NCBI GenBank assembly: GCA_031287585.1
Contig: JAITST010000239.1
Coordinates: 1-18,723 of the forward strand
Direction: 5' to 3'
DNA from: Planctomycetaceae bacterium
GTDB lineage: Bacteria > Planctomycetota > Planctomycetia > Pirellulales > Thermoguttaceae
Length of the DNA stretch: 18,723 nt
Shown here: one piece after another, positions 6,970 through 14,815 of the stretch
How the letters are laid out: the number at the start of each line of letters is the position of its first letter
How positions within the stretch are numbered: the stretch's first letter is position 1
The notes under the pieces: model-generated
Databases searched by the model: none
Seen by the model: the letters and a program-made list of their open reading frames with translations, nothing else
What the model was told of the DNA's origin: nothing
Program-made: the position numbers and the translations under genes

Positions 6970-7686
6970 ATGCCAAAGCAAGAATGCCCCGAAGGACCAG
7001 CCGATTGGGTTTTGACATTCGGTGATATGATGTCGTTACTGTTGTGCTTCTTCATTATGCTCTACGCGATAAGTACGCTTGAGATAGTGAAGGCACAAGC
7101 GGTATCTGACGCGATACGTTCAAGTTTCGGTGGTAAACGTATGGGTAGTAATGAACGCAGCCGCTCAGTAACTGCGCGTACACTACGTCAAAGTCTGAAA
7201 TCCGGCGGTCCCGTTCAATCGTCAGAAGGTGATAATCCAAGAGTGATGAATATCCGTGATATGGGTGAACTGGTACGCGGCGGCGTTATTCTGTTTGACC
7301 TAAATAGCGACGAGTTGAGCGATAAGGCAAAGTCGGACTTGGCACGAATTTACGATCTAATAAGCGGTTCACCAAACAAGATAGAGATAAGAGGTCACGC
7401 CGGACCGACGGAGAAAACAATTTACGCAAGTTCGTGGGACTTATCGTTCTCACGGGCAATGGTAGTGAAGGAACATTTGCAAAGTCTTGGACTGCCGGAA
7501 CGGGCAATGAGAGTATCACAGGACGCACAGTTTGCTCCGATAAGCCGCGGCAGTCTGCCAGCAGACGCAGATCCAAAATCGGTAAATTCGGTAGTAGAAA
7601 TACTACAATTACTAGACACAATCCGTGCCTATCAAGGTGACAGTAACGAGGCAAACCCGCAATATCTAAATCAAGGTCCGCCATAG
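6970..7686 (+). CDS. motB: Flagellar motor stator protein MotB (OmpA-type peptidoglycan anchor)
   Basis: The 238-residue product is the ion-conducting and wall-anchoring stator subunit. The single transmembrane helix begins W-V-L-T-F-G-D-M-M-S-L-L-L-C-F-F-I-M-L; Asp19 is the protonation or sodium-binding aspartate of the family. A short plug-like amphipathic segment follows (about 34-55), then a flexible linker. The OmpA-like peptidoglycan-binding domain spans about 103-215, with VILFDLNSDELSDKAKSDL, IEIRGHAG and DLSFSRAMVVKEHLQSLGL. It lies downstream of motA on the same strand and is presumably co-expressed, although the 82-base gap with inverted repeats allows separate control. The ATG at 6970 places the aspartate at the usual distance from the N-terminus. 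No Shine-Dalgarno site is seen. Confidence 0.93.
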   Translation: MPKQECPEGPADWVLTFGDMMSLLLCFFIMLYAISTLEIVKAQAVSDAIRSSFGGKRMGSNERSRSVTARTLRQSLKSGGPVQSSEGDNPRVMNIRDMGELVRGGVILFDLNSDELSDKAKSDLARIYDLISGSPNKIEIRGHAGPTEKTIYASSWDLSFSRAMVVKEHLQSLGLPERAMRVSQDAQFAPISRGSLPADADPKSVNSVVEILQLLDTIRAYQGDSNEANPQYLNQGPP

Positions 7687-7795
7687 AAAAAAAGTCAGCG
7701 ATAGCAGTCAGATAAACGACATCGGTGCGGCGATAACGGAATTACCAGACACACTTAAATAAAATTTCGCTGCCGAACACAACCGCAGCCAGTCT

Positions 7796-7818
7796 CGGCA
7801 TACAACGTTGTAGTGCCG
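7796..7818. terminator. Hairpin at the motB/tatC convergent junction
   Basis: CGGCATACAA (7796-7805) pairs with TTGTA (7808-7812) and TGCCG (7814-7818), giving a ten-base-pair stem with one bulged G and a CG at the tip; the core TACAACGTTGTA (7801-7812) is a perfect palindrome. It begins 3 bases beyond the tatC stop, read on the minus strand. There is no long T run on either side, so Rho-independent activity is uncertain; it may instead protect the 3' end. The remaining 7687-7795 holds no gene. Confidence 0.45.
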
Positions 7819-7820
7819 TG

Positions 7821-8951
7821 TTACTCTGCATCAGCGATTTCCTCCCACTCTCGTCTTGGGAACATTTGGCACATTCCTATTCCGCCGAAGTATAGAATTA
7901 TTAGCGGGACTGCCATGAAGAACATACTCCACGGGTCGGCTGGTGTTAGCAACATTGATAGAATTACTATTACCACCACCGCCATCTTCCATTGCGACCA
8001 GTATATCGCAATACTGAAAATTCTTACCCGTTCCAGCACGAACATCACCAGCGGCAATTGGAAACTTATTCCGAATCCGATAGGTAGGAATAGTGCGAAA
8101 CTCAGCCACTCTGATATTCTCGCCTCCGGCTGGATGCCTGTCCACGCGTTGAACATTAGCAGGAAGTCCAGTATGAACTGGAATACCACGAAGAACGCGA
8201 ATATCGCTCCGCCTAAAAACAGGATTATGCTTATCGGCATAAAGTAATATACGTAACGTTTTTCGTGCGGATAGAGACCAGCGGCTACGAACGACCAGAT
8301 GTGATAAAAAATTCCCGGCGCGGCAATTAGCAAGCCCACCAGCATTGATGCTTTCAGGTATATCGAAAAACTTTCCTGCATATTGAATGTTTTACTTGCT
8401 ACTCTTGCGTCTTCGTCAATTCTTGTCCAGAGTAAAATCCTTGCCGGTTTTGCGTTGTAGTTTGGGGTGTGCGTGTCGGAGAAGAGAGAGTCGGAGTATT
8501 GATGACGGCGTTCTTCACGTTGTTGTTTACGAACGAACAAGTTATCAACTTCGTCCAGCGTTATCATTTTACTGCCCGTTACGTCTTCCGCTTGTTGTAA
8601 ACGTTTTTGAAATTCTAATGCCCGCTCAAATTCACCCGGATAGATAAAAAATTCTGTCGGTACCAACCGTTCACGTCTTGTTACGTCTAACACACTTGCC
8701 GGTTGTCCTTCGTTTAGCAGGTCTTTCAGAATCTTTGCCATACGTTCGTCGGCTCGGTCAAGGTAGAACTTTTTCAGCGAGGCGTTTAGGGGACGTTGTA
8801 TGTAGTCAACCACGTAACCACCCGCGAATAGCCCGATTGTAAATCCGACTACCAACCAGATTATCGAAAAGAACAGGCAGACGCGCAACTCTTCGAGATG
8901 CTCGCCGAATGTCATTGTTGAATTTTCGGAAAATAGGTCTTCTTCTCTCAT
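7821..8951 (-). CDS. tatC: Twin-arginine translocase subunit TatC with large periplasmic insertion
   Basis: TatC is the multi-spanning receptor that binds twin-arginine signal peptides of folded exported proteins. Recognisable parts are the N-terminal HLEELR (18-23), the loop motif GLYPHEKRY (about 224-232) with the conserved Glu equivalent to E. coli E103, and LTPADPWSMFFMAVPLIILY near the C-terminus. Usual TatC proteins have about 240-260 residues; this one has 376. The extra length lies between TM1 (about 24-50) and the TM2-proximal motif FNMQESFSIYLKAS (near 187): a charged, Arg/Glu-rich segment of over 100 residues exposed on the periplasmic side. The gene starts 15 bases after the paaK-like stop, so the two are probably one transcript. 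The ATG at 8951 fits the family start; no Shine-Dalgarno site is visible. Confidence 0.93.
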   Translation of the reverse strand: MREEDLFSENSTMTFGEHLEELRVCLFFSIIWLVVGFTIGLFAGGYVVDYIQRPLNASLKKFYLDRADERMAKILKDLLNEGQPASVLDVTRRERLVPTEFFIYPGEFERALEFQKRLQQAEDVTGSKMITLDEVDNLFVRKQQREERRHQYSDSLFSDTHTPNYNAKPARILLWTRIDEDARVASKTFNMQESFSIYLKASMLVGLLIAAPGIFYHIWSFVAAGLYPHEKRYVYYFMPISIILFLGGAIFAFFVVFQFILDFLLMFNAWTGIQPEARISEWLSFALFLPIGFGISFQLPLVMFVLERVRIFSIAIYWSQWKMAVVVIVILSMLLTPADPWSMFFMAVPLIILYFGGIGMCQMFPRREWEEIADAE

Positions 8952-8966
8952 GGTTGGGAGTTTTGG

Positions 8967-10265
8967 TTATTTTTTATCGTTGCTCTTGTAAAATACTCGT
9001 TGGGCTTTTCCGTCCTGACGCGGCAGTTCACCTGCTTTGAATACGTCTCCTTTTGGCGAGAAGCCCAGTTTCTCTTTCAGGTGTTTTTCTACGACGAATC
9101 CCGTTACCCCTGATTCTACCTCAACATTTACCCGTATGTCTTTTACTCCGTCAGTTTCCTCAATTATTATCTGGTAGTGCGGCAACACGCCGGGGATTTC
9201 CAACAACGCTTGCTCTACCTGACTTGGGAAGAAGTTCACTCCTTTTATGATTAGCATATCGTCGGTTCGTCCCGATATTGGTGCTATGCGAACGTGCGTC
9301 CTTCCGCACTCGCAAACGTCACGCGACACAATTGATGTCAAGTCGCCTGTACGGAACCTGATTACCGGTAACGCTTCACGTTGTAACGATGTTATTACCA
9401 ACTCGCCAATTGTTCCATCCGGTACATTGCCTCCTGTCGCGGGATTGATTACTTCGGCATAGTATTGGTCTTCCCAAACGTGAATCCCGCAGTGTGCCGG
9501 ACAGTCCATTCCCAGCGTGCCTACGCCGCCGGTTTCTGTCATTCCGTAGATGTCGAATACTTCGATACCCAGTCCGTTAGTCAGCCGCTCTTTCAGTCCT
9601 GCGGTAAACGTTTCCGCTCCGAAGATTCCGATTTCCAGTGATTCCAGTTTACTGCCGCTCGCTTCTAACGCTTCCAACAAACGTATTCCATAAGACGCAA
9701 CGCCGCCGAATATTCTTGTACCAAAATCTTTTGCCAAGCGTATCTGTCGTTCCGTGTTACCGGAGCCAGTTGGTACAACGAACAAGTCCGCCGCTCTCGC
9801 TCCGTGATACATTCCGAAGCCGCCGTTGAATAGTCCGAATGTCGGCGTTATCTGGATTACGTCACCCGGTTGCGTTCCCGCCATTCGGTAGCAACGTGCC
9901 ATACACATCGCCCACTGGTTTAAGTCGTTTACGGTATAAGGCATAACAATCGGCGAACCGGTCGAGCCGCTTGACATGTGCATCTCACGCAGTTCCATCT
10001 TCGGTACGCAACACATTCCGAGCGGATACGATTTACGGAAGTCGTCTTTGGAGGTTGTCGGCAGTTTTGTAATATCTTCGATTCCGCGAAAGTTTGCCGC
10101 AATTCCCGACGCATCCAGTCCGACCGACTCAAACAACTTGCGGTAGTAAACGTTGCCCGTTGTTACCCGTAAGACTGTTTGACGTAATCGCTCGTCTTGA
10201 AGTCTGCGTAGCGATGCGAGTGGAAGTGTTTCCTGAACGTGGTCGTTGAAGTAGGTTGGACGCAT
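8967..10265 (-). CDS. Phenylacetate-CoA ligase family protein (PaaK-like)
   Basis: The 432-residue adenylate-forming enzyme activates an aryl-acetate or related acid with ATP and then CoA. Motifs in order are the phosphate loop SSGSTG (98-103), the adenine/acid-site motif IYGMTETGG (239-247), RFRTGD with Asp308, the hinge region SGRTDDMLIIKGVNFFPSQV (331-350), and ELPRQDGKAQRV (413-424) with the catalytic Lys420. Cys255, Cys259, Cys318 and Cys320 form the cysteine clusters common in this family. The length matches PaaK (about 430). No ring-oxidation (paa) genes are nearby, so aerobic phenylacetate degradation is not supported; in a fermentative organism it could handle phenylacetate or indoleacetate from amino acids (inference). 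It is the first gene of a pair with tatC. The true substrate cannot be read from sequence. Confidence 0.88.
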   Translation of the reverse strand: MRPTYFNDHVQETLPLASLRRLQDERLRQTVLRVTTGNVYYRKLFESVGLDASGIAANFRGIEDITKLPTTSKDDFRKSYPLGMCCVPKMELREMHMSSGSTGSPIVMPYTVNDLNQWAMCMARCYRMAGTQPGDVIQITPTFGLFNGGFGMYHGARAADLFVVPTGSGNTERQIRLAKDFGTRIFGGVASYGIRLLEALEASGSKLESLEIGIFGAETFTAGLKERLTNGLGIEVFDIYGMTETGGVGTLGMDCPAHCGIHVWEDQYYAEVINPATGGNVPDGTIGELVITSLQREALPVIRFRTGDLTSIVSRDVCECGRTHVRIAPISGRTDDMLIIKGVNFFPSQVEQALLEIPGVLPHYQIIIEETDGVKDIRVNVEVESGVTGFVVEKHLKEKLGFSPKGDVFKAGELPRQDGKAQRVFYKSNDKK

Positions 10266-10577
10266 TTTTGATGAATTGGTTAGGTTTTAATTGATTGTTC
10301 CGAATACGATTGAAATTCATTCGTATAGGTATTTTCCGTGCTATGATTTTCGGGAGTGTACAGTTATAGTCATAGTGTGCAAGTTACGAAAAAGAGCCAT
10401 TGTACCCCAAAATAATCGCGAACGCAAGACGGCTCTCGCCTGCACGCAGATGCACACAAAAAATTTTTCCATCTCCCGTGTGGCATATTGTCAAACCCCA
10501 ATTGTGTGGTAGAATAGTATGGTCTGTTGTCGTGATTTGTTCACGGCTTTTTTTACTTTTACCTTGCGAGATTACTT
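10266..10577. other. Divergent intergenic region between paaK-like gene and atpC
   Basis: This 312-base stretch separates the divergent paaK-like and atpC genes and should contain promoters in both directions. Overlapping plus-strand frames here are low-quality and treated as accidental. A clear promoter candidate for atpC lies at 10488-10515. No convincing promoter for the minus-strand gene was found. ATGCACAC (10450-10457) and GTGTGGCAT (10478-10486) can pair with one bulge just upstream of the -35 box. Confidence 0.45.
10488..10515 (+). promoter_or_regulatory. Sigma70-type promoter candidate for atpC-pgi
   Basis: TTGTCA (10488-10493) and TAGAAT (10510-10515) each match five of six consensus bases, with a 16-base spacer. 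Transcription would start near 10522, giving a leader of roughly 55 bases to the atpC ATG at 10578. It is the best promoter match noticed in the window. Confidence 0.5.
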
Positions 10578-10973
10578 ATGAAGTGTATAGTTGTAACGCC
10601 GGAGAAGACGGTTTTGGAGCAGGATGCAGATTTTGTTGCTTTGCCGCTTTCGGACGGCGAGATGGGAGTTTGTGAACGCCATACTCCGATGGTTGGTCGG
10701 ATTGGTGCTGGTGAGTTACGGGTTTCGCTTGATGGTAAGATTGAGTCTTACTATGTAGAAAGCGGATTTGCGGAGATTTATGATGACGTTGTCACCTTGA
10801 TGGTTACGCACGCATGGAAATCGTCTATATTGAAAGTTGAAGTTGCGGAGAAACAACTTGCCGACGCGCTTGCGCGTCCTCACAACACGCCGGAACTTGC
10901 GCAGATTCGTGAACGCAAGATTCAAACACGCCGAGCGAGATTACGTCTGGCAAGGAAAGTTGCAGGAGCGTGA
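10578..10973 (+). CDS. atpC: F1Fo ATP synthase epsilon subunit
   Basis: The 131-residue product matches the F1 epsilon subunit: an N-terminal beta-sandwich (about 1-86) starting MKCIVVTPEKTVLEQDADFV, with the family signature DGEMGVCERHTPMVGRIGAG, and a C-terminal helical hairpin (about 87-131) rich in Ala, Arg and Leu. Epsilon joins the central stalk to the c-ring and inhibits wasteful ATP hydrolysis. In most bacteria atpC directly follows atpD; here no other ATP synthase gene is nearby. It starts behind its own promoter candidate and is followed by pgi, with the pgi ATG two bases after its stop. The length is normal. A specialised role cannot be told from the sequence; it may be the only epsilon gene, displaced from its operon, or a second copy. 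Confidence 0.88.
   Translation: MKCIVVTPEKTVLEQDADFVALPLSDGEMGVCERHTPMVGRIGAGELRVSLDGKIESYYVESGFAEIYDDVVTLMVTHAWKSSILKVEVAEKQLADALARPHNTPELAQIRERKIQTRRARLRLARKVAGA
10964..10968 (+). promoter_or_regulatory. Shine-Dalgarno site that fixes the pgi start
   Basis: AGGAG lies 7 bases before ATG at 10976 but only 1 base before an in-frame GTG at 10970. The spacing supports ATG 10976 as the true start. The site lies within the last codons of atpC, consistent with coupled translation. Confidence 0.7.
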
Positions 10974-10975
10974 TT

Positions 10976-12616
10976 ATGAATCCAACCAAAACAAAATCGT
11001 GGAGCGAACTCGTTTCGCATAAGTCTATTATCGACAAAACTACTATGCGTGCGATGTTTGCTGGCGACGCTAAACGTTTCGATAAATTCTCGGTTCGCTT
11101 GGGCGAGATTATGTTTGATTACTCGAAGAACCGTATTGACGAAACTACGATGCGGCTGCTGTTCGGGCTTGCGCGCGAGATGAATATCGACTCAATGCGT
11201 GAGAAGATGTTCAACGGCGAGAAGATAAACTGTACGGAAAAACGCGCGGTGCTGCATACGGCGTTGCGGAATTTTTCTGACACTCCGGTTATGGTTGACG
11301 GTGCCGACGTTATGACGGATGTTCGCCGTGTGCTTGGGCAGATGAAATCGTTTTGCGAACAGATTCACAGTAAGAAGTGGACGGGCTACACCGGTAAACC
11401 AATCTCACACATTGTCAACATCGGAATCGGCGGCAGCGACCTGGGACCGGTAATGGTAACGGAGGCGTTGCGTCCGTACTGGAAACAAGACCTCACGACG
11501 CATTTTGTTTCTAACGTTGACGGTACTCATATCGCGGAAACGTTCAAACGTATTGACCCTGAAACGACGCTGTTTGTTATCGCGTCGAAGACGTTCACGA
11601 CGCAGGAAACAATGACGAACGCCGAGAGCGCGAAGGCGTGGTTTCTGAATCACGCGAAGGACGTGAAGATGGTCGCGAAACACTTTGTCGCGTTATCAAC
11701 GAATAAGAAGAAGGTTGAAGAGTTCGGTATCGACACCGCGAATATGTTTGAGTTCTGGGACTGGGTCGGCGGACGATATTCGTTGTGGTCTGCGGTTGGA
11801 CTGTCGATTGCGTTGACAGTTGGCTACGAAAACTTCGAGCAGTTGTTATGCGGTGCGAACGACGCGGACAAGCATTTCCGCAGTGAGCCGATTGAGAAAA
11901 ATATTCCGGTAATTATGGCGATGCTCGGCATTTGGTACAACAATTTTCACGGCGCGGACTCGCTCGCGATTCTGCCGTATGACCAATATATGCACCGTTT
12001 CGCCGCGTACTTTCAGCAGGGCGATATGGAGAGCAACGGTAAAAGTTGTACACGTGACGGCGAAAAAATTACGAATTATTCAACGGGTCCAATCCTCTGG
12101 GGCGAGCCGGGAACGAACGGTCAACACGCATTTTATCAACTCATTCATCAGGGAACGAAGTTGATACCGTGCGATTTTTTCGCGTCTGTTCAAACACATA
12201 ATCCATTGTCTGACCATCACCAAAAGTTGCTGGCGAACTTCATCGCGCAGACTGAAGCGTTGATGAAGGGCAAGACGATTGAAGAGGCAAAGGCGGAACT
12301 GATAAAAAGCGGAATGTCGGAAACCGACGCGGCAGCGTTAGCACCATCGAAAGTTTTTTCCGGCAACCGACCGACAAACTCGTTTTTCTACAAACAACTA
12401 AATTCGCGCACACTTGGAGCGTTAATCGCGTTGTACGAACACAAAATTTTCGTGCAGGGCGTAATTTGGGATATTAACTCGTATGACCAAATGGGAGTAG
12501 AACTCGGGAAACAACTAGCGGGCGTGGTGTTGCCGGAATTGAAGAGTAGCGAAACGATAACGTCACACGATAGTTCGACGAACGGATTGATTGCGTTTTA
12601 TAAAGAAACACGGTAA
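10976..12616 (+). CDS. pgi: Glucose-6-phosphate isomerase
   Basis: The 546-residue cytoplasmic enzyme interconverts glucose-6-phosphate and fructose-6-phosphate in glycolysis and gluconeogenesis; its length is close to the E. coli enzyme. Seen in order are the sugar-phosphate loop IGIGGSDLGP, the first family signature DWVGGRYSLWS with Arg267, QQGDMESNGKS with Glu352, GTNGQHAFYQLIHQG with His384, and the second signature GVIWDINSYDQMGVELGK ending at Lys512. These are the expected catalytic residues, all present. The start at ATG 10976 is chosen over GTG 10970 from the Shine-Dalgarno spacing. It begins two bases after the atpC stop, so the two are almost certainly co-transcribed and translationally coupled. 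Arginine codons are nearly all CGN throughout. Confidence 0.97.
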   Translation: MNPTKTKSWSELVSHKSIIDKTTMRAMFAGDAKRFDKFSVRLGEIMFDYSKNRIDETTMRLLFGLAREMNIDSMREKMFNGEKINCTEKRAVLHTALRNFSDTPVMVDGADVMTDVRRVLGQMKSFCEQIHSKKWTGYTGKPISHIVNIGIGGSDLGPVMVTEALRPYWKQDLTTHFVSNVDGTHIAETFKRIDPETTLFVIASKTFTTQETMTNAESAKAWFLNHAKDVKMVAKHFVALSTNKKKVEEFGIDTANMFEFWDWVGGRYSLWSAVGLSIALTVGYENFEQLLCGANDADKHFRSEPIEKNIPVIMAMLGIWYNNFHGADSLAILPYDQYMHRFAAYFQQGDMESNGKSCTRDGEKITNYSTGPILWGEPGTNGQHAFYQLIHQGTKLIPCDFFASVQTHNPLSDHHQKLLANFIAQTEALMKGKTIEEAKAELIKSGMSETDAAALAPSKVFSGNRPTNSFFYKQLNSRTLGALIALYEHKIFVQGVIWDINSYDQMGVELGKQLAGVVLPELKSSETITSHDSSTNGLIAFYKETR

Positions 12617-12626
12617 ACAGACCTAT

Positions 12627-12720
12627 TTTAGAAAAACGAAAAATGTATAACCTGTTTATTAAGGTTTCTTGTTTCATTAAAACCTTGAATAGTAAATTGT
12701 ATGCCTTTCGTTTTTCTAAA
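12627..12720. repeat. 94-bp element bounded by perfect 15-bp inverted repeats
   Basis: TTTAGAAAAACGAAA (12627-12641) and TTTCGTTTTTCTAAA (12706-12720) are perfect reverse complements separated by 64 bases. A second inverted pair, AAGGTTT (12661-12667) and AAACCTT (12680-12686), is nested inside. It sits between the convergent pgi and coiled-coil genes. It could be a two-way transcription terminator or a miniature inverted-repeat element; no obvious target duplication is seen. Confidence 0.55.
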
Positions 12721-12742
12721 TAATGTTTGCTCAAGGCGACAT

Positions 12743-12792
12743 CGCGGTTGGAAGTAATTCTCAACCGCGTTCATCCAGAAAAAATCTGGATG
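12743..12792. terminator. Two adjacent hairpins downstream of the coiled-coil gene
   Basis: CGCGGTTG (12743-12750) pairs with CAACCGCG (12762-12769), and CATCCAGA (12772-12779) pairs with TCTGGATG (12785-12792) around a five-A loop. Read on the minus strand they follow the stop codon at 12813 by 20 bases, suiting transcript ending or 3' protection for that gene. No T run follows, so a Rho-independent mechanism is doubtful. Confidence 0.45.
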
Positions 12793-12812
12793 ATTTATTC
12801 TCTGATGGATAC

Positions 12813-14444
12813 TTACTTTTCTACTTCTTCGCTTGTTACCGGCGGCTTGCGTGGACGGAATAGGTCGCTTACACTACCGCCTGATTTTCCTGCGGTTGCG
12901 CCTTTGCCTGAGTATAAAGGTGCTACTATCCCGCTCGAAACCGGCTTCGGACGCTCATCTGTGGTTACTCTCGCTTTTTCGTTATCCTTGTCGTAGTACG
13001 GCGAGACTTTTCCGGACGAGGTGTTTTTGTGCTGCGTTGGTATCGTGTGGTCAGATTCGTTCGCATACTTTCCGAAACCTACTACTGGTGTTGGGTCTCT
13101 GTAACCCATCATCCGCAACAATTCGTTCAACTTGATTATGCGGATACCGCGTTCCTCCGCCGTTTTAATCATTTCGTTGTGATTCTTCATTCCCTCATCA
13201 ATCTGATCGACCGCCGCCGTATCGCCGACAACCAGGTAAGTTGTCGCTTGCGTAATCTCGCCGACAATCTTTCGTTGCTCGTCGTTCGTGTCTATGTATG
13301 CGTCAACAACACCGCCATTCGTCTGAATTAAATTGATAATTTCCGTCAAACTTGAATTTTCTGGTTCACCGTCACCGTGCGTTGCCAGACCTTTTATTAC
13401 CATTCCGTTCGCCAAAGCAAAACGCTGCAACTGACCGGGTTTCCAAAGCGGCGTGTAAATCAGGTCTCCTACCAGAATCGGATTTTGGAGTTCATCGTTC
13501 AGAATACGCCCTTCCGCGGTATGGTCACTGAGAATTTTTGTAATTTCCAGACTTGCCTTACTCGCGTTTTTGGAATGTTCGAGATTCTTTTCGCCTTTTG
13601 CGTCACCTGACGCGGACGGGAACGAAATACCAGTGATTGTCGGGTCATAAACCGTGAATGTTGTCCTAACCTGCAAACCATCCGCTTTACCAAGATTGAC
13701 ATAAACCATACCTGCCGCCTGACTGACACCAGTGATTTTACCCGCCGGGTGATCGAAGTCAACACGTGTAATTTCCGTGAGTTGACGGACAACTTCGAGA
13801 TTGCGTTTGACCAAAGATTTATTACGTTCTTCGATGCTGGCAACTTTATCTTCTGCATCCTTTGTATTCTTTTCCGCATCCGCGATTGCTTGTTCTTTTA
13901 TAGTTTTTTGGTCTTCAAGTTCCTTTGAACGGTTGGCGAGCGTTGTGTTCAGATTTTCTTTCTCCGCATTGTATTCAGCGAGAGCGTCCGCACGCGCTTT
14001 GTCGTGGTCATCTGCTATCGACTTGTATAGTGCTTCCGTGTTCTTCAGATTCGCGTCGAGTTCTTCGATACGTCTTTGTGCGTCGAGAAGTTTGTGGTCA
14101 CGGTCGTCAATGACATTGTAAAACGATTCACAAATTGACCGATACGTTTTTTCGTTGCCACCGTAAAACTTTGCGTAACGCTCCATATCCTTAATGTGTT
14201 CATCTTTTATAAACTGCACTTCCGCGTCACCGACAAAACCAGTCAATTCCTTCATATCCATCGCTTCACGCAACCGCTTTTGTGCGGTATCGTTCGCTTC
14301 TTTCGCCTTCGACTCCGCATCGTTCGCGCGGCTGGTTTCGATATTCAGCGTGTCGTACAGTTTCCAACACGCAAACCACGAAGTAAACAAGACAACAACC
14401 AAAATCCCAATCATAACCTGATAAAACCGTTCTTGATTTCTCAT
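12813..14444 (-). CDS. Membrane-anchored coiled-coil protein with BRCT-like C-terminal segment
   Basis: I do not recognise a named family, although the layout recalls conserved hypothetical proteins of planctomycetes. The 543-residue product has one N-terminal transmembrane segment (about 9-28, QVMIGILVVVLFTSWFACW), then a long Ala/Glu/Lys-rich coiled coil (about 33-225). Next come short beta-rich segments, including GKITGVSQAAGMVYVNLGKA (235-254) and NPILVGDLIYTPLW (321-334). A segment at about 366-448 looks like a BRCT fold: GGVVDAYID, TYLVVGD and TAEERGIRIIKLNELLRM match its strand-strand-helix pattern. The tail (about 455-543) is charged, Pro/Ser-rich and probably disordered. GAGG lies nine bases before the ATG at 14444. 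It converges with pgi. A structural envelope role is only inferred; the BRCT-like call is tentative. Confidence 0.75.
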   Translation of the reverse strand: MRNQERFYQVMIGILVVVLFTSWFACWKLYDTLNIETSRANDAESKAKEANDTAQKRLREAMDMKELTGFVGDAEVQFIKDEHIKDMERYAKFYGGNEKTYRSICESFYNVIDDRDHKLLDAQRRIEELDANLKNTEALYKSIADDHDKARADALAEYNAEKENLNTTLANRSKELEDQKTIKEQAIADAEKNTKDAEDKVASIEERNKSLVKRNLEVVRQLTEITRVDFDHPAGKITGVSQAAGMVYVNLGKADGLQVRTTFTVYDPTITGISFPSASGDAKGEKNLEHSKNASKASLEITKILSDHTAEGRILNDELQNPILVGDLIYTPLWKPGQLQRFALANGMVIKGLATHGDGEPENSSLTEIINLIQTNGGVVDAYIDTNDEQRKIVGEITQATTYLVVGDTAAVDQIDEGMKNHNEMIKTAEERGIRIIKLNELLRMMGYRDPTPVVGFGKYANESDHTIPTQHKNTSSGKVSPYYDKDNEKARVTTDERPKPVSSGIVAPLYSGKGATAGKSGGSVSDLFRPRKPPVTSEEVEK

Positions 14445-14815
14445 TGTAACGCCTCGCAGTCAAAGTGTAAGTATGAAACTAAAAACAGAAGCCGAACAAA
14501 CGGCTCACCAACAACATTCCCTATTTTACATCGCTGCCGATTACGTGTCAACGCGGTAAAAGAGAACACGATGTTCGGCGTTCTATCGGACGAGAATGTT
14601 TTGAAGAGTATGTTTGCGATGAGCGTTTCAAAGAAAAACCTCTACTGTGCGAACAGTATTTATACCTGCAATGAATACGCCAAAGATGGCAGATTTGCGA
14701 ACATTCACGGTAAGAACGACAATCGGCTTATTTAACGGTTATTATGCTTCACCCAGCAAAAATCGGTTCGTGTTGCCCCGCGCTAAGTGATTTAATGAAA
14801 TCTCTAAAAACTCTT

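Noticed and set aside
10393..10436. AGAGCC/GGCTCT inverted pair in the atpC upstream region
   Set aside because: Six-base arms with a 32-base loop are too weak and too likely by chance to call a structure.
10970..10972. GTG as the pgi start, overlapping the atpC stop
   Set aside because: The AGGAG site is only one base away from it, but is seven bases from ATG 10976, which fits much better.
14196..14735. 179-codon plus-strand frame overlapping the start of the coiled-coil gene
   Set aside because: Its first half is antisense to a well-supported gene. The last 54 codons lie in non-coding DNA but show no recognisable motif.
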